Below the pieces are notes generated by a model that made no database searches, was not told the DNA's origin, and saw nothing but the letters and a program-made list of their open reading frames with translations. From Candidatus Gastranaerophilales bacterium (GTDB taxonomy: Bacteria; Cyanobacteriota; Vampirovibrionia; Gastranaerophilales; Gastranaerophilaceae): a stretch of 54,996 nt of DNA. This document shows positions 26,501-31,672 of this stretch, piece by piece. Position numbers and translations under genes: made by a program. The first letter of the stretch is position 1, and every line of letters begins with the position of its first letter. Location: the NCBI GenBank assembly GCA_016280955.1, contig JAEEHV010000049.1, positions 1 through 54,996 of the forward strand. The letters run 5' to 3'.

Positions 26501-28747
26501 AGCTTCTGTTTCTGATTGCGAAAATCTTTCTGAAACAGTACCTTTATTAAAAAACTGTATTTTGTTTTTTATTACGATTTCCTTTTCCAGATATTCTTTG
26601 AATTCTGCCTTGTTTCTTATCGGATTGGTTTTAAGATTGCGGGTAAGCTTTGCTGTGTCTGTTTCAGGCATTTGCAATATACTATTTAATAAAGTCGGTT
26701 CTTCTGTTGATGTAAATACTTCCATAATTCCGCTATTTTTAAACGGAGAAGCCGGGTTAGGATCCCTTGCTGCTTGACTATTTTCAGCTGTTTTGTCATT
26801 GTTACGTGGTTCTCGGGCATTAAAGACTGAAGATTCTGCCGGTTTTTCTTCTTTTTTCTTTGTGCTTTTTCGGTTTTTATTAGTACTATTGCTGTTACTT
26901 GCTTTATTTACTTCATTTTTCTTTTTAGCTGTAGCAGCATTTTTGCCGGAAGAAGCCGGCTTTTTATTTTGAACATTTTCTGTATTATTACCGTTCCCTT
27001 TTGATACCGGTTTTTCGTTTTCAACAGCAAGTCTGTCTAACATATAGAGCATTAAGCTTGCATCATCGGCAATGATATCTACTTTACCGTTAGGGCGGGT
27101 GATTTTATAAACATTTTCTCCAAGGTGAATAACTTTTGAAACTTTGTAATCAGTTAAAAATGATGTTGCTTTTCCGCTCATCATTGCCATAAGCATTTTT
27201 GACATACCTTCCATTTGGGCAAGATTTTTAACGGCTTCTTCGTAGCTTATCCCTTCATCATAAGCCATATATTCAGCATTCATTGCAAACTGTGAAATCA
27301 CTTCCGTTGTTTTTGTTGCAAAATTTGAATTTTTTACAAGGGTTTTTAATATTGTTCCTAAAGATGTCGGTTTTAATGTTGACGATTTAATAAGTGATAG
27401 TGTTTGTTTATTAATTATAGCATTATTAATCATCTGTCCGAACTTCATCCCGAGAGGTCCTGTGATAGATGATGCTATATAACCGAATTTTGTAAGTCCC
27501 CATGTGCCTTCCGCCATGACATCCGCAGAATTCATAGAGAGTCCTCCGCCTCCTATTGCACCGGCAAGGTTTAAACCCTGAAAAGCTGCGGCATTTGCTG
27601 CAGCGCCTGTAATTTTGGATGCTTCAATTCCGGCAGCCTGCCCAAGTCCTTCTGCTATGTTTTTTTTCATCCCTGTTTTTGCCAATTTTGATGTTGCCGT
27701 TGCTGCAACATCTTTAGCTGTATTTTGAGCTGCTTTACTGATAGCGGCTGTCCCCCCTGAATAGTACATTATTGCCATTGTAATTGCAAAATCTGTAAGA
27801 CCTCCCAGATTGGCAGTTCTGTTTGCCCAGTTGTCGAGCCTTTGCTGAATTGGTGTATTTATTTCATCTTGCAGTTTTTCTGCAGGTCCTTTCAGCTTTT
27901 CCAGTATTTCAAGTTTATTTGACATATTTGAATAGTTAAATTTTGCTGCCGCTTCCATATACTCAAGAACATCATTAAAATTAAGCGGTTTTTTCATTAT
28001 TTGCCGGTATCTTTTGTCGAATTCTGCAGGATTATCAATGAATGCCTCTAATTCATAAATACGAAGCATGTAAGATTCAATATCTTTCTGAAGGTTTGCT
28101 CTGTTTTCCGGCTCTTTAATTCCTGCTCCTCCAAGATGTAGTTTATGAACAATCTTTGCGGCTACATCTTCAACTTCCTGTACCAGTTCCTGTCCTATTG
28201 CGGGAATCGGTCTGCTGTCCGTAACCCACATCGGATTTGACTGAATCCGGAATTCTTGTAGAGTTCTGTTAATTTCTTCTTTAAGATAAGCTGCGATAAA
28301 TTGTCTGGCGGAATGTTTTTCCATCGGAGTTCGGGGTTTATCCGGTTCGATTTTAATATTTTCAATTTTTAATTGTCTGACAGTAAGATTGTCCGCAGGA
28401 ATTGAATTATCCTTCGGTTCTATGTTTTTTATTCTTAAATTTTTTCTGACTGTGCTTTTTTCGGTTGGAGCATTGTTTTTCTTTTTTATATTTCCCAGTT
28501 TTATTATGTCAAAAGTTTCAGCAGGTTTTATATATCCGTCACCAAATACACTCTTTTTCTTTTTACTGTTTTTTGTTTTGTCGGCAGTTTCTATAAGGGA
28601 TTCAAACTCAGGATAAATTATCCCGTTTTTTATCATATCCTCTTTTATCCGTTCGACGACGGCATCATCAGTAAGCATAGATGGAATATCTTTTTCCGCT
28701 CTATATCTGGCAATAAAATTCAGTTGTTTAATACTGTAATCACTCAT
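17507..28747 (-). CDS. Giant multidomain protein (about 3,746 aa): zincin, helical repeats, HD domain
   Basis: I know no named family for the whole protein. From the N-terminus there is a charged helical region, a Gly/Ala-rich hydrophobic region (~315-460), a Lys/Asn/Ser linker (~580-670), and long helical stretches. Beta-rich, Rhs-like strings of DG.. and NG.. turns (~1,120-1,370) lead directly into a zincin motif, LAHELGHAIDYQ (HELGH at 1416-1420), with a likely third ligand in TSHEERLADIH (~1471-1481). The pattern is close to anthrax lethal-factor-like peptidases. Further helices follow, then five ~105-residue repeats containing (A/V).(D/E)(L/V)A.NYK..G....EAY.ML (nucleotides ~19,950-21,560). 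An HD domain has H3280, HD 3312-3313, HHEW and HAD; it resembles the GlnD-type HD. The C-terminal domain ends CAMWLFGN. There is no signal peptide. The ATG at 28747 is favoured over the TTG at 28765, which lies too close to the predicted transcription start. The gene is driven by a sigma-28 promoter. An exported toxin or effector is likely but inferred. Confidence 0.85.
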   Translation of the reverse strand: MSDYSIKQLNFIARYRAEKDIPSMLTDDAVVERIKEDMIKNGIIYPEFESLIETADKTKNSKKKKSVFGDGYIKPAETFDIIKLGNIKKKNNAPTEKSTVRKNLRIKNIEPKDNSIPADNLTVRQLKIENIKIEPDKPRTPMEKHSARQFIAAYLKEEINRTLQEFRIQSNPMWVTDSRPIPAIGQELVQEVEDVAAKIVHKLHLGGAGIKEPENRANLQKDIESYMLRIYELEAFIDNPAEFDKRYRQIMKKPLNFNDVLEYMEAAAKFNYSNMSNKLEILEKLKGPAEKLQDEINTPIQQRLDNWANRTANLGGLTDFAITMAIMYYSGGTAAISKAAQNTAKDVAATATSKLAKTGMKKNIAEGLGQAAGIEASKITGAAANAAAFQGLNLAGAIGGGGLSMNSADVMAEGTWGLTKFGYIASSITGPLGMKFGQMINNAIINKQTLSLIKSSTLKPTSLGTILKTLVKNSNFATKTTEVISQFAMNAEYMAYDEGISYEEAVKNLAQMEGMSKMLMAMMSGKATSFLTDYKVSKVIHLGENVYKITRPNGKVDIIADDASLMLYMLDRLAVENEKPVSKGNGNNTENVQNKKPASSGKNAATAKKKNEVNKASNSNSTNKNRKSTKKKEEKPAESSVFNAREPRNNDKTAENSQAARDPNPASPFKNSGIMEVFTSTEEPTLLNSILQMPETDTAKLTRNLKTNPIRNKAEFKEYLEKEIVIKNKIQFFNKGTVSERFSQSETEALLKLYEQEPELILKLTVDYKIDLLQGTVPRFNYSEIEKIYNLFREYPNSQEVIMSAIDIKSTSARTLFNQETPAFSADDIIELVDLNKKYPELISKLLKEEITTESMNEYDILSSKNKSEIMACSRFSEIKDIQTIAETYALDKELTLKYLQKEMTVKTGNGNNITKPRLTAKGINLMVKLELADKELADRIINEKNNSANSRNGGYRFGTFDFEQYLTKALFYENNEWGSGTTIASVRKERIPVLKVMLDLKTPDGKTYDVRDLHSIRYSDRDPNNFIKIVEFCIDNPINSSTFYKLVSKPEIAKRLLNITANNTEPLTLDMLEPFFNAEEKLIKELETNAMFRKYISKAMKNIGANARITSPYVDGTYQIRSDGSSNDYTYGINSGKLEYDKNDITRIAYFKIDKNGGVTDLGIERIFYDSKKAKKSYRTFPDGSKIIQETKINESDNNIVEYKKIYLDSNNKQVKLEELAASPQNTGEYEITVHERSGNKFTKRTIGTVTKTENGYRTRLRVKSPSGKITKIIKETNGNKSEFEYSIFDTESKTELYKIKRRFEKLDDNHFVSELNNQKYDIRFDEDGVKASKVDENGNVTETVSLGYDVLDINIIDLFKQLPGDFFFKIKQCGIKRIECNPSIASKDNASFDFSKNEIYLSEELKNDAGVLAHELGHAIDYQKQIGNEADFIEIGERELEGYKAVSTAIEGNGFEYTTEKVRITRNATSHEERLADIHSVTSGLDTSDRLIRDVLLIQNFPESVAHGSERLEGTKPVSENKKGERRRDKLIINTSGVKINSNNAKDETVQNANGNRATVDVDKFTNWEELKENWENLPKEFNPVQMEILEKAIYSDWYGSFNKVEFENFKKILKIEELSADDVVELMTSDKVNRSEFENIEEYAKIAKENGLNLVDVMKSTEEQFNNYIRETALKTEHGLPIQSNEEWFVETDSKSHLYAQMEKFGGYDIRKLKKAMKGLSKEQIKTISKIMAIRTPDWHGVEQYRYETIKDIIYAAKNLNPDDIKIFEYMRKSGYEIRQSVETINTHVQNNPARRKVMAELEKIRSEYFDFKRKNRNNDAGHYSLINSNYIYDEIKNIKTAEQADAYIYYLRTTPLKDMHYTDNPPMNRIKNIDDMKVWIDFNKQVVNGNYYGNRNIRDFKNLYISLNQKDRALIPLSQIKDMINNHYDYDKLKTHTQIMAMLLDKGISPKVKDTIREFLALNPKTEMIYKWGLISRHLEPANRDLGLRIASYDVTEIWQEGLRRIIELDKTGIDYQSNYYKYNDAIEVRNGRYGELTFAMSNKEFNSQMDYMNNPQIKEKLGRSLTVDEAGMFTHINENWKKEWALSHLKEGMNTEEIQKITDLVKFSYGGLQRIEQIPLADLILEYGYKIPTTDGDGYKFDNGIFERLYTKEDVDAFCRIVKKSPYNQRTAEFFYGISRGGFANRLKIYEDNPNISKLLLDTPKNDRFTPLGVIIDNFENTSIPENVRNMQKELFNELDKFAAKHPEFSEKLKMFAHYGDYGYTGNQILRLNAPEKLECIKKNLEMIDSLPEEDIKILAEVSDYTGYNTDYGFADVIANHELSREKYNIVKPLYLKNRQHKFTFNRDGVIELMVKDENDIDIMRKAAPRFYDEYTEFSQFLFHLRNTDKELTMMLLDNPEFTNEMIENVTGKLRNRPPREDDPGVGTTLDSVKELARTYKDKGITTKEAYLMMLNYENVDKNTARKILAKCAKEITNNENLESQLLNNSKLMAEKIKPEVKELQQILLDNPDFSTKRIRTITEQNSHWEKDWNVTENMEKALDVARNYKEMGLNADEAYLMLVNINHMTPRLAKSIRAKFAIEQGSDFTETGSIDFIRKYIKTDNAPLAEVLFEDSNFTTKDIKDILGDDYEHAKHWSPSQDLNKAVELAQNYKKSGYSYDEVYIMLSNISATDRNLALKILDKVTKEEIVSATKIAEENAKQFAEYEKYRKKTAPLKSIIKQSGEETNDTQAKKPEIKIDRAKIRKTSMNLARSIKPEAIELGNTLLEDTNYSVNDIQSILNSDNVQTPQQIQAALDIAKNYKERKLSPLTALVMLHCPTGINEVLAKKIINRERLSNHLTRNTDNWTEEEKLNIKFYVRSFAKELQPEKAEIAEFLIDNVEYAKSTHEITQLLRGIVNISEIRDLCRNYQNYEMTINQVIMIMESRGGLSVEGIKKLNHKFGRDVVEKMRPDDRKVLSDFYDVIDVRNLNEITMAGKRKFLRKLVDSKNGTFNISEEYADRLPILPKSLDEYCPLLREVVRAVGIETAPLTPEQRIRIFNNSMKDLSGSLKGLSDTEFAGLKITQEYSREDFIETVKEKIKDLSELEKRKVFDYFGFEIHHNRHNTTGYTLTGYPAEINNGKKLSEIENPKTKAVIEELRPEVIRFSKNNRIKCSNPKVETLLNDILDGLPEIRTMIGRAQHCKYSPIKDAALITPEISGSSEFREVLYILNKKLSMKDIKKLEIKYENEKVVCNNKTLAPALTKLINKYPELAPELGLVKTGSHDFDVMQHSLKVMQKLVQDPKFEKLSESDKKIMLLASLLHDITKSEGFADKTHAGESSFDAFYITKKFNLTNDECIKLYTLIKHHEWLGYVNSQRSEESLTKALQSVAYDLQNDNLFELSLMFTHADLKAVRKDDSFHDKTEGSSRRNFRGEVHSFGEAADIHAARIREYVTELKKTKPFVPVTDMPSASRIKAGVSVIRADGTTDIPGVYIDSDAHVIVKYNELENEYLERIGFPKGSKVTGIKAIGQKEERNHTITREEIDTGNITFCVHGLEFENQLAKFDAFALPDSEVLLSFSYAERVRTKWKFFREQGVIPRFKNKYIHAGGETDSGSGTAKFVSEIKNNYVFGGHRESDRTYVPDHIKNATGMSDEEYMNYVEENQDKSHVELEPETSLQINQELAMINSKVRGKGDRNYNEFYGSKAECLQGTFAWDRDGQPIGNAVDYVNNNMYRLGFLREYDLKNDCAMWLFGN

Positions 28748-28780
28748 GAAAAAACCGCCACTCAAACCGTCACATTTGTT

Positions 28781-28807
28781 ATATCGGCTAATATTTTTAA
28801 TTCTTTA
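28781..28807 (-). promoter_or_regulatory. Flagellar sigma-28 (FliA/SigD) promoter of the giant gene
   Basis: On the minus strand TAAAGAAT (28800-28807), exactly 11 nt and GCCGATAT (28781-28788) match the FliA/SigD consensus. A direct repeat TTGTAAATTT-TTGTAAAC lies directly upstream (about 28823-28840). The predicted start near 28774 leaves a leader of about 27 nt to the ATG at 28747. There is no good ribosome binding site, only ggcgg. Confidence 0.85.
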
Positions 28808-28939
28808 GTTAAATTTTTAAAATGTTTACAAAAATTTACAATGCAGGAAGAAAAAACATATTTGCAAAATTCAGTAAATTTATTATCAAACCTGACTCCA
28901 TCAAGTTTCTGACTAATGTAAATTTTTGTAAAGAAAGAT

Positions 28940-29048
28940 ATATGTTAATAGCAAAATTATTTCTTGAGGCTTGTTAGAAAAAATATAAAGCTCTCTCTTC
29001 TTATTTAAACGGACAGGCCTTGGTTTTTATTCAAGGTCTTTTTTTTTT
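28940..29048 (+). ncRNA. Candidate small RNA 1
   Basis: A strong terminator (stem aggccttg/caaggtct with one wobble, 29015-29039, then ten T) ends a stretch with no gene. Upstream lies a direct repeat (TGTAAATTTTTGTAAAG, 28917-28933) followed by an AT-rich possible -10 (TATATG or TATGTT). The transcript would carry ctctctcttctt (28991-29002), which can pair with the aggagag-type ribosome binding sites seen before the two coiled-coil paralogs and minD. The 5' end is a guess. Confidence 0.4.
29015..29048 (+). terminator. Intrinsic terminator without an upstream gene
   Basis: Stem aggccttg (29015-29022) pairs with caaggtct (29032-29039) across a 9-nt loop, and about ten T residues follow. The nearest plus-strand gene upstream ends 11.6 kb away, so it must serve a short transcript or block antisense reading. 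Confidence 0.75.
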
Positions 29049-29091
29049 GCGGATTTTGGTAAGAGTGAGCGGCAATTTATAACAAATTACA

Positions 29092-29167
29092 AATGTAAAC
29101 TTTTGTAACGAATTATTTAACTTATGAAATTCAATAATTTTTAAATACTTTATATATATGTAAGATG
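29092..29167 (+). promoter_or_regulatory. Shared promoter/operator block, copy C (no gene attached)
   Basis: TGTAAACTTTTGTAAC (29094-29109), 15 nt, TGAAAT (29125-29130), 16 nt and ACTTTATATATATGTAAGAT (29147-29166) keep exactly the spacing of copies A and B. It points toward 29170-29250, where no coding sequence exists, and so probably drives candidate small RNA 2. It could instead be the remnant of a lost third paralog. Confidence 0.72.
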
Positions 29168-29248
29168 TAAAAAACAGAAATACTTAAATCCCTAAATCCC
29201 TTCCTAATTAATTTTCCCAGCTTCTCGTCAAAAGAGAAGTTTTTTTTG
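29165..29248 (+). ncRNA. Candidate small RNA 2 with three UCCC motifs
   Basis: It lies between promoter block C and a terminator. The ~80-nt transcript would contain aaatccc, aaatcccttcct and ttttccc, which are single-stranded, C-rich stretches able to pair with ribosome binding sites (ggga, aggagg). C-rich UCCC motifs are a known feature of RsaE-type regulatory RNAs. No open reading frame fits (the only ATG is followed at once by TAA). The ends are predicted from sequence only. Confidence 0.5.
29221..29248 (+). terminator. Terminator of candidate small RNA 2
   Basis: Stem cttctc (29221-29226) pairs with gagaag (29234-29239) across a 7-nt loop, followed by eight T residues. Confidence 0.7.
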
Positions 29249-29259
29249 CATAAAAATGT

Positions 29260-29286
29260 TTGTTGCGATTCCCTTTATGATACAAT
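29260..29286 (+). promoter_or_regulatory. Leaderless promoter of rsgA
   Basis: TACAAT (29281-29286) ends exactly 6 bases before the ATG, so transcription should begin at or next to the start codon. The -35 (TTGTTG, 29260, 15-nt spacer) is weak. No ribosome binding site is present. Confidence 0.5.
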
Positions 29287-29292
29287 TAGTTT

Positions 29293-30294
29293 ATGACACA
29301 AGGGCAGGTTTATAAAATACATTCGGATTTTTATTATGTGTATTTTGGCGGACAAATTTCAGAATGTAAGCTGAGAGAGGTTTTGAAAAAGACTAAGCAA
29401 TCGGTTTATGTTGGTGATTTTGTCGAATTTGATTCCGGAGCAATAACAAAAGTTTTGCCGAGAAAAAATTATATTCCTCGTCCTTCTGTTGCCAATGTTG
29501 ACAGAGTTATCATAATTTCATCCGTTAAAGAACCGGATTTGAATTTTTCTCAGCTTAACCGTTATATTTCTTTTTCTAAGTATTATGGTATAGAGGCTGT
29601 GCTTTGTTTTAATAAAAATGACCTTTCTGTTGATGATAAAATTATTGAAAAGGTCTTTTCAATATATGAACCTTTAGGGTATGATATATTATTTACTTCT
29701 GCTCTTGAAAATCTCGGAATTGAAGATTTTAAAGAGCTGTTGGAAGGTAAAACATCTGTTTTGTGCGGTTCTTCCGGGGTAGGAAAATCCAGTCTTATAA
29801 ATGCTGTTTCAGGGTTAAACCTGAGAACGGGTGAAGTTAGTGAAAAAACTCAGCGGGGAACACATACTACAAGGCATTGTGAGATTATAACTTTAAATGA
29901 AAATACGAGGATTGTTGACACTCCGGGATTCAGTAACCTGAAATTTGATTTTATTTTACCGCATGAACTCGACAAACTTTTTCCTGAAATATATAAATTC
30001 CGCAAAGATTGTAAATTTCAGAATTGCCTTCACATAAATGAAACGGGATGTGCCGTAAAAGAAAATATTTCTGAAATTGATGAAACAAGATATGAAAGTT
30101 ATTTGGAGTTTGTGACTGAAGCAAAGGAGTATAAAGAAAAAGTTAAATACCATGGGGTTAAGGTTGAAACGGTTCATAAAAAGAATAATGACGAAATAGC
30201 TGTAAAAATCAGTTCAAGAAAACGTCAGAGTGCCAGAAATACATTAAAACAGAATATATATAAGGATATTATTGATAATGAAGAATTTGATTAG
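29293..30294 (+). CDS. rsgA: RsgA, small ribosomal subunit biogenesis GTPase
   Basis: RsgA checks late assembly of the 30S subunit. The protein has an OB-fold N-terminus (~1-75) and then the circularly permuted GTPase order: NKND (G4, ~117), the P-loop GSSGVGKSSLIN (~158-169), TTRH and DTPGF (G3, ~207-211). The C-terminal zinc site reads CKFQNCLHINETGC. The length of 333 residues is normal. There is no ribosome binding site; the -10 box ends 6 bases before the ATG, indicating a leaderless mRNA. The end overlaps the ispA start by 17 bases. Confidence 0.96.
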   Translation: MTQGQVYKIHSDFYYVYFGGQISECKLREVLKKTKQSVYVGDFVEFDSGAITKVLPRKNYIPRPSVANVDRVIIISSVKEPDLNFSQLNRYISFSKYYGIEAVLCFNKNDLSVDDKIIEKVFSIYEPLGYDILFTSALENLGIEDFKELLEGKTSVLCGSSGVGKSSLINAVSGLNLRTGEVSEKTQRGTHTTRHCEIITLNENTRIVDTPGFSNLKFDFILPHELDKLFPEIYKFRKDCKFQNCLHINETGCAVKENISEIDETRYESYLEFVTEAKEYKEKVKYHGVKVETVHKKNNDEIAVKISSRKRQSARNTLKQNIYKDIIDNEEFD

Positions 30295-31141
30295 TCTTAT
30301 TGATAAAAAGCTTGACGAATATATGCAGATTGTGTATCCGGAGGATATTTTTAAAGCAATGAAATATACTCTTATGCTTCCGGGAAAACGTTTACGGCCG
30401 GTAATGTGTATAGAGACAGCAAGATTGTTAGGATGTGATACGGAGAAAGTTTTGCCGTCCGCATGTGCTATAGAGATGCTGCATGTACAAAGTTTAATCC
30501 ATGATGATTTGCCTTGCATGGATAATGATGATTTCAGGAGAGGAAAACCGTCTAATCATAAAGTATTTGGTGAAGCAAATGCCGTGCTGGCAGGTGATGC
30601 TCTTTTAACATTTGCACCTCAGCTTATAATTGAAAAATCAAAAGGTTTTTCTGACAGTCAGATAGTAAAAATTATACATGAATATACAAAATTTGCCGGT
30701 GCATACGGATTAATTGCAGGTCAGGTTGTTGATATTGAATCTGAAGGTGGCAAACTTGTTAAGTCTGCAGAAGAAACTCTTGACTTTATTCATTTGAACA
30801 AAACGGCAGTATTATTCCGTTTGGCAGTCAGAATCGGTGCTATAGCAGCTGAGGCTGATGAAAAGACATTAGAATTATTTGATAATTTTGCCAAAAAATT
30901 TGGATTGGCATTTCAGATATATGATGATATTATGGATGAGGTATCAACATTTGAGGAGTTGGGTAAGTCTGTTGGTAAAGACAAAGCATCAGGAAAACTT
31001 ACTTATGTATCTTTATATGGTCTTGAAAGTGCAAAAACAAAATTTTATAAACTAATGGAAGAATGTTATGGTATAATAGAAAAATATAATTCCGCCGTTT
31101 ATTCGGAAATATTAAATATGTTGAATGACAGGGTTAAATAG
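30278..31141 (+). CDS. ispA: Polyprenyl (farnesyl/geranylgeranyl) diphosphate synthase
   Basis: This trans-prenyltransferase builds C15-C20 isoprenoid diphosphates for quinones or for undecaprenyl phosphate. The signatures are GKRLRPVMC (~29-37), the first Asp-rich motif HDDLPCMDNDD (~79-89, DDx4D as in bacterial IspA), the Lys/Thr region NKTAVLF and the second motif YDDIMDE (~212-218). It has ~287 residues. The ATG at 30278 lies inside the end of rsgA, with aagga 11 bases upstream. Whether the product is C15 or C20 cannot be decided by eye. Confidence 0.93.
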   Translation: MKNLISLIDKKLDEYMQIVYPEDIFKAMKYTLMLPGKRLRPVMCIETARLLGCDTEKVLPSACAIEMLHVQSLIHDDLPCMDNDDFRRGKPSNHKVFGEANAVLAGDALLTFAPQLIIEKSKGFSDSQIVKIIHEYTKFAGAYGLIAGQVVDIESEGGKLVKSAEETLDFIHLNKTAVLFRLAVRIGAIAAEADEKTLELFDNFAKKFGLAFQIYDDIMDEVSTFEELGKSVGKDKASGKLTYVSLYGLESAKTKFYKLMEECYGIIEKYNSAVYSEILNMLNDRVK

Positions 31142-31149
31142 GAGTGGGG

Positions 31150-31623
31150 ATGTTTTTTAAAGAAATTGTTAATACAGGTTATGAGGTATTGTTAACGGCT
31201 TTTTCCGCTGTAATAATAGCTCAGTTTGTAAAATGTTTGTTGTTTTTGATAACAAAAAGAAGTATAGATTTGCGGCTTTTTACCACAACAGGAGGAATGC
31301 CGAGTTCTCACTCTGCCGGAGTTGTCGGGCTTTCGACTGCGGTCGGTTTGGTTAGCGGTTTTAACTCTGTAGAATTTGCAATATCAGCAGGTTTTGCTTG
31401 TATCGTTATGTATGATGCTGCCGGAGTAAGAAGGGCAGCAGGAAAACAGGCAGCCTGTCTTAATAAGATAATTATGGATGTATATAAGCAGGATTTAGTT
31501 GAAGCAGGCGGCAAACTCAAAGAACTTTTAGGTCATACTCCCATGCAGGTATTTGCCGGTGCTGCTTTTGGAATTTTATATGCATACATTGTACATTACT
31601 TCTTAATCAAATATTTTGCATAA
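31150..31623 (+). CDS. Divergent PAP2 family (DUF212/YuiD-like) membrane protein
   Basis: This 157-residue protein has about four membrane helices and the signature GGMPSSHSAGVVGLSTAVGL (~50-69), which corresponds to the PSSH motif of acid phosphatase/VanZ-related families. GVRRAAGKQA, near residue 100, is also typical. The substrate is unknown; a lipid phosphate (for example a prenyl phosphate) is plausible because it follows ispA by only 8 bases. The ATG at 31150 is chosen because ggag (31141-31144) lies 5 bases upstream. Confidence 0.9.
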   Translation: MFFKEIVNTGYEVLLTAFSAVIIAQFVKCLLFLITKRSIDLRLFTTTGGMPSSHSAGVVGLSTAVGLVSGFNSVEFAISAGFACIVMYDAAGVRRAAGKQAACLNKIIMDVYKQDLVEAGGKLKELLGHTPMQVFAGAAFGILYAYIVHYFLIKYFA

Positions 31624-31638
31624 AATCTGTTATAAATG

Positions 31639-31666
31639 TTGATTTACCCGAAAAAGTTGTTATAAT
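31639..31666 (+). promoter_or_regulatory. Leaderless promoter
   Basis: TTGATT (31639-31644), a 16-nt spacer and a perfect TATAAT (31661-31666) end exactly 6 bases before the ATG at 31673. No room is left for a ribosome binding site. Confidence 0.75.
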
Positions 31667-31672
31667 TAGACT

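Larger units (their letters stand above)
28748..29292. other. 545-bp non-coding region between the giant gene and rsgA
   Basis: It holds the sigma-28 promoter of the giant gene, two plus-strand intrinsic terminators (29015-29048 and 29221-29248), three direct repeats of the form TGTAAA-N3/4-TGTAA (about 28823-28840, 28916-28933 and 29094-29109), promoter block copy C and the rsgA promoter. I find no convincing coding sequence. The two terminators without genes in front of them suggest short non-coding transcripts. Confidence 0.75.

Noticed and set aside
28763..28765. TTG start of the giant gene, giving six extra residues
   Set aside because: It lies only ~9 bases from the predicted sigma-28 start site and has no ribosome site; the ATG at 28747 fits better.
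28724..28912. 62-aa plus-strand frame near the start of the giant gene
   Set aside because: It covers the sigma-28 promoter and the giant gene's start, has no ribosome site and no recognisable pattern.
28823..29109. Repeated TGTAAA...TGTAA units as a possible CRISPR or satellite array
   Set aside because: The units are short, irregularly placed and on both strands, with no uniform spacers, so they are not a CRISPR array; a regulator site is a better reading.
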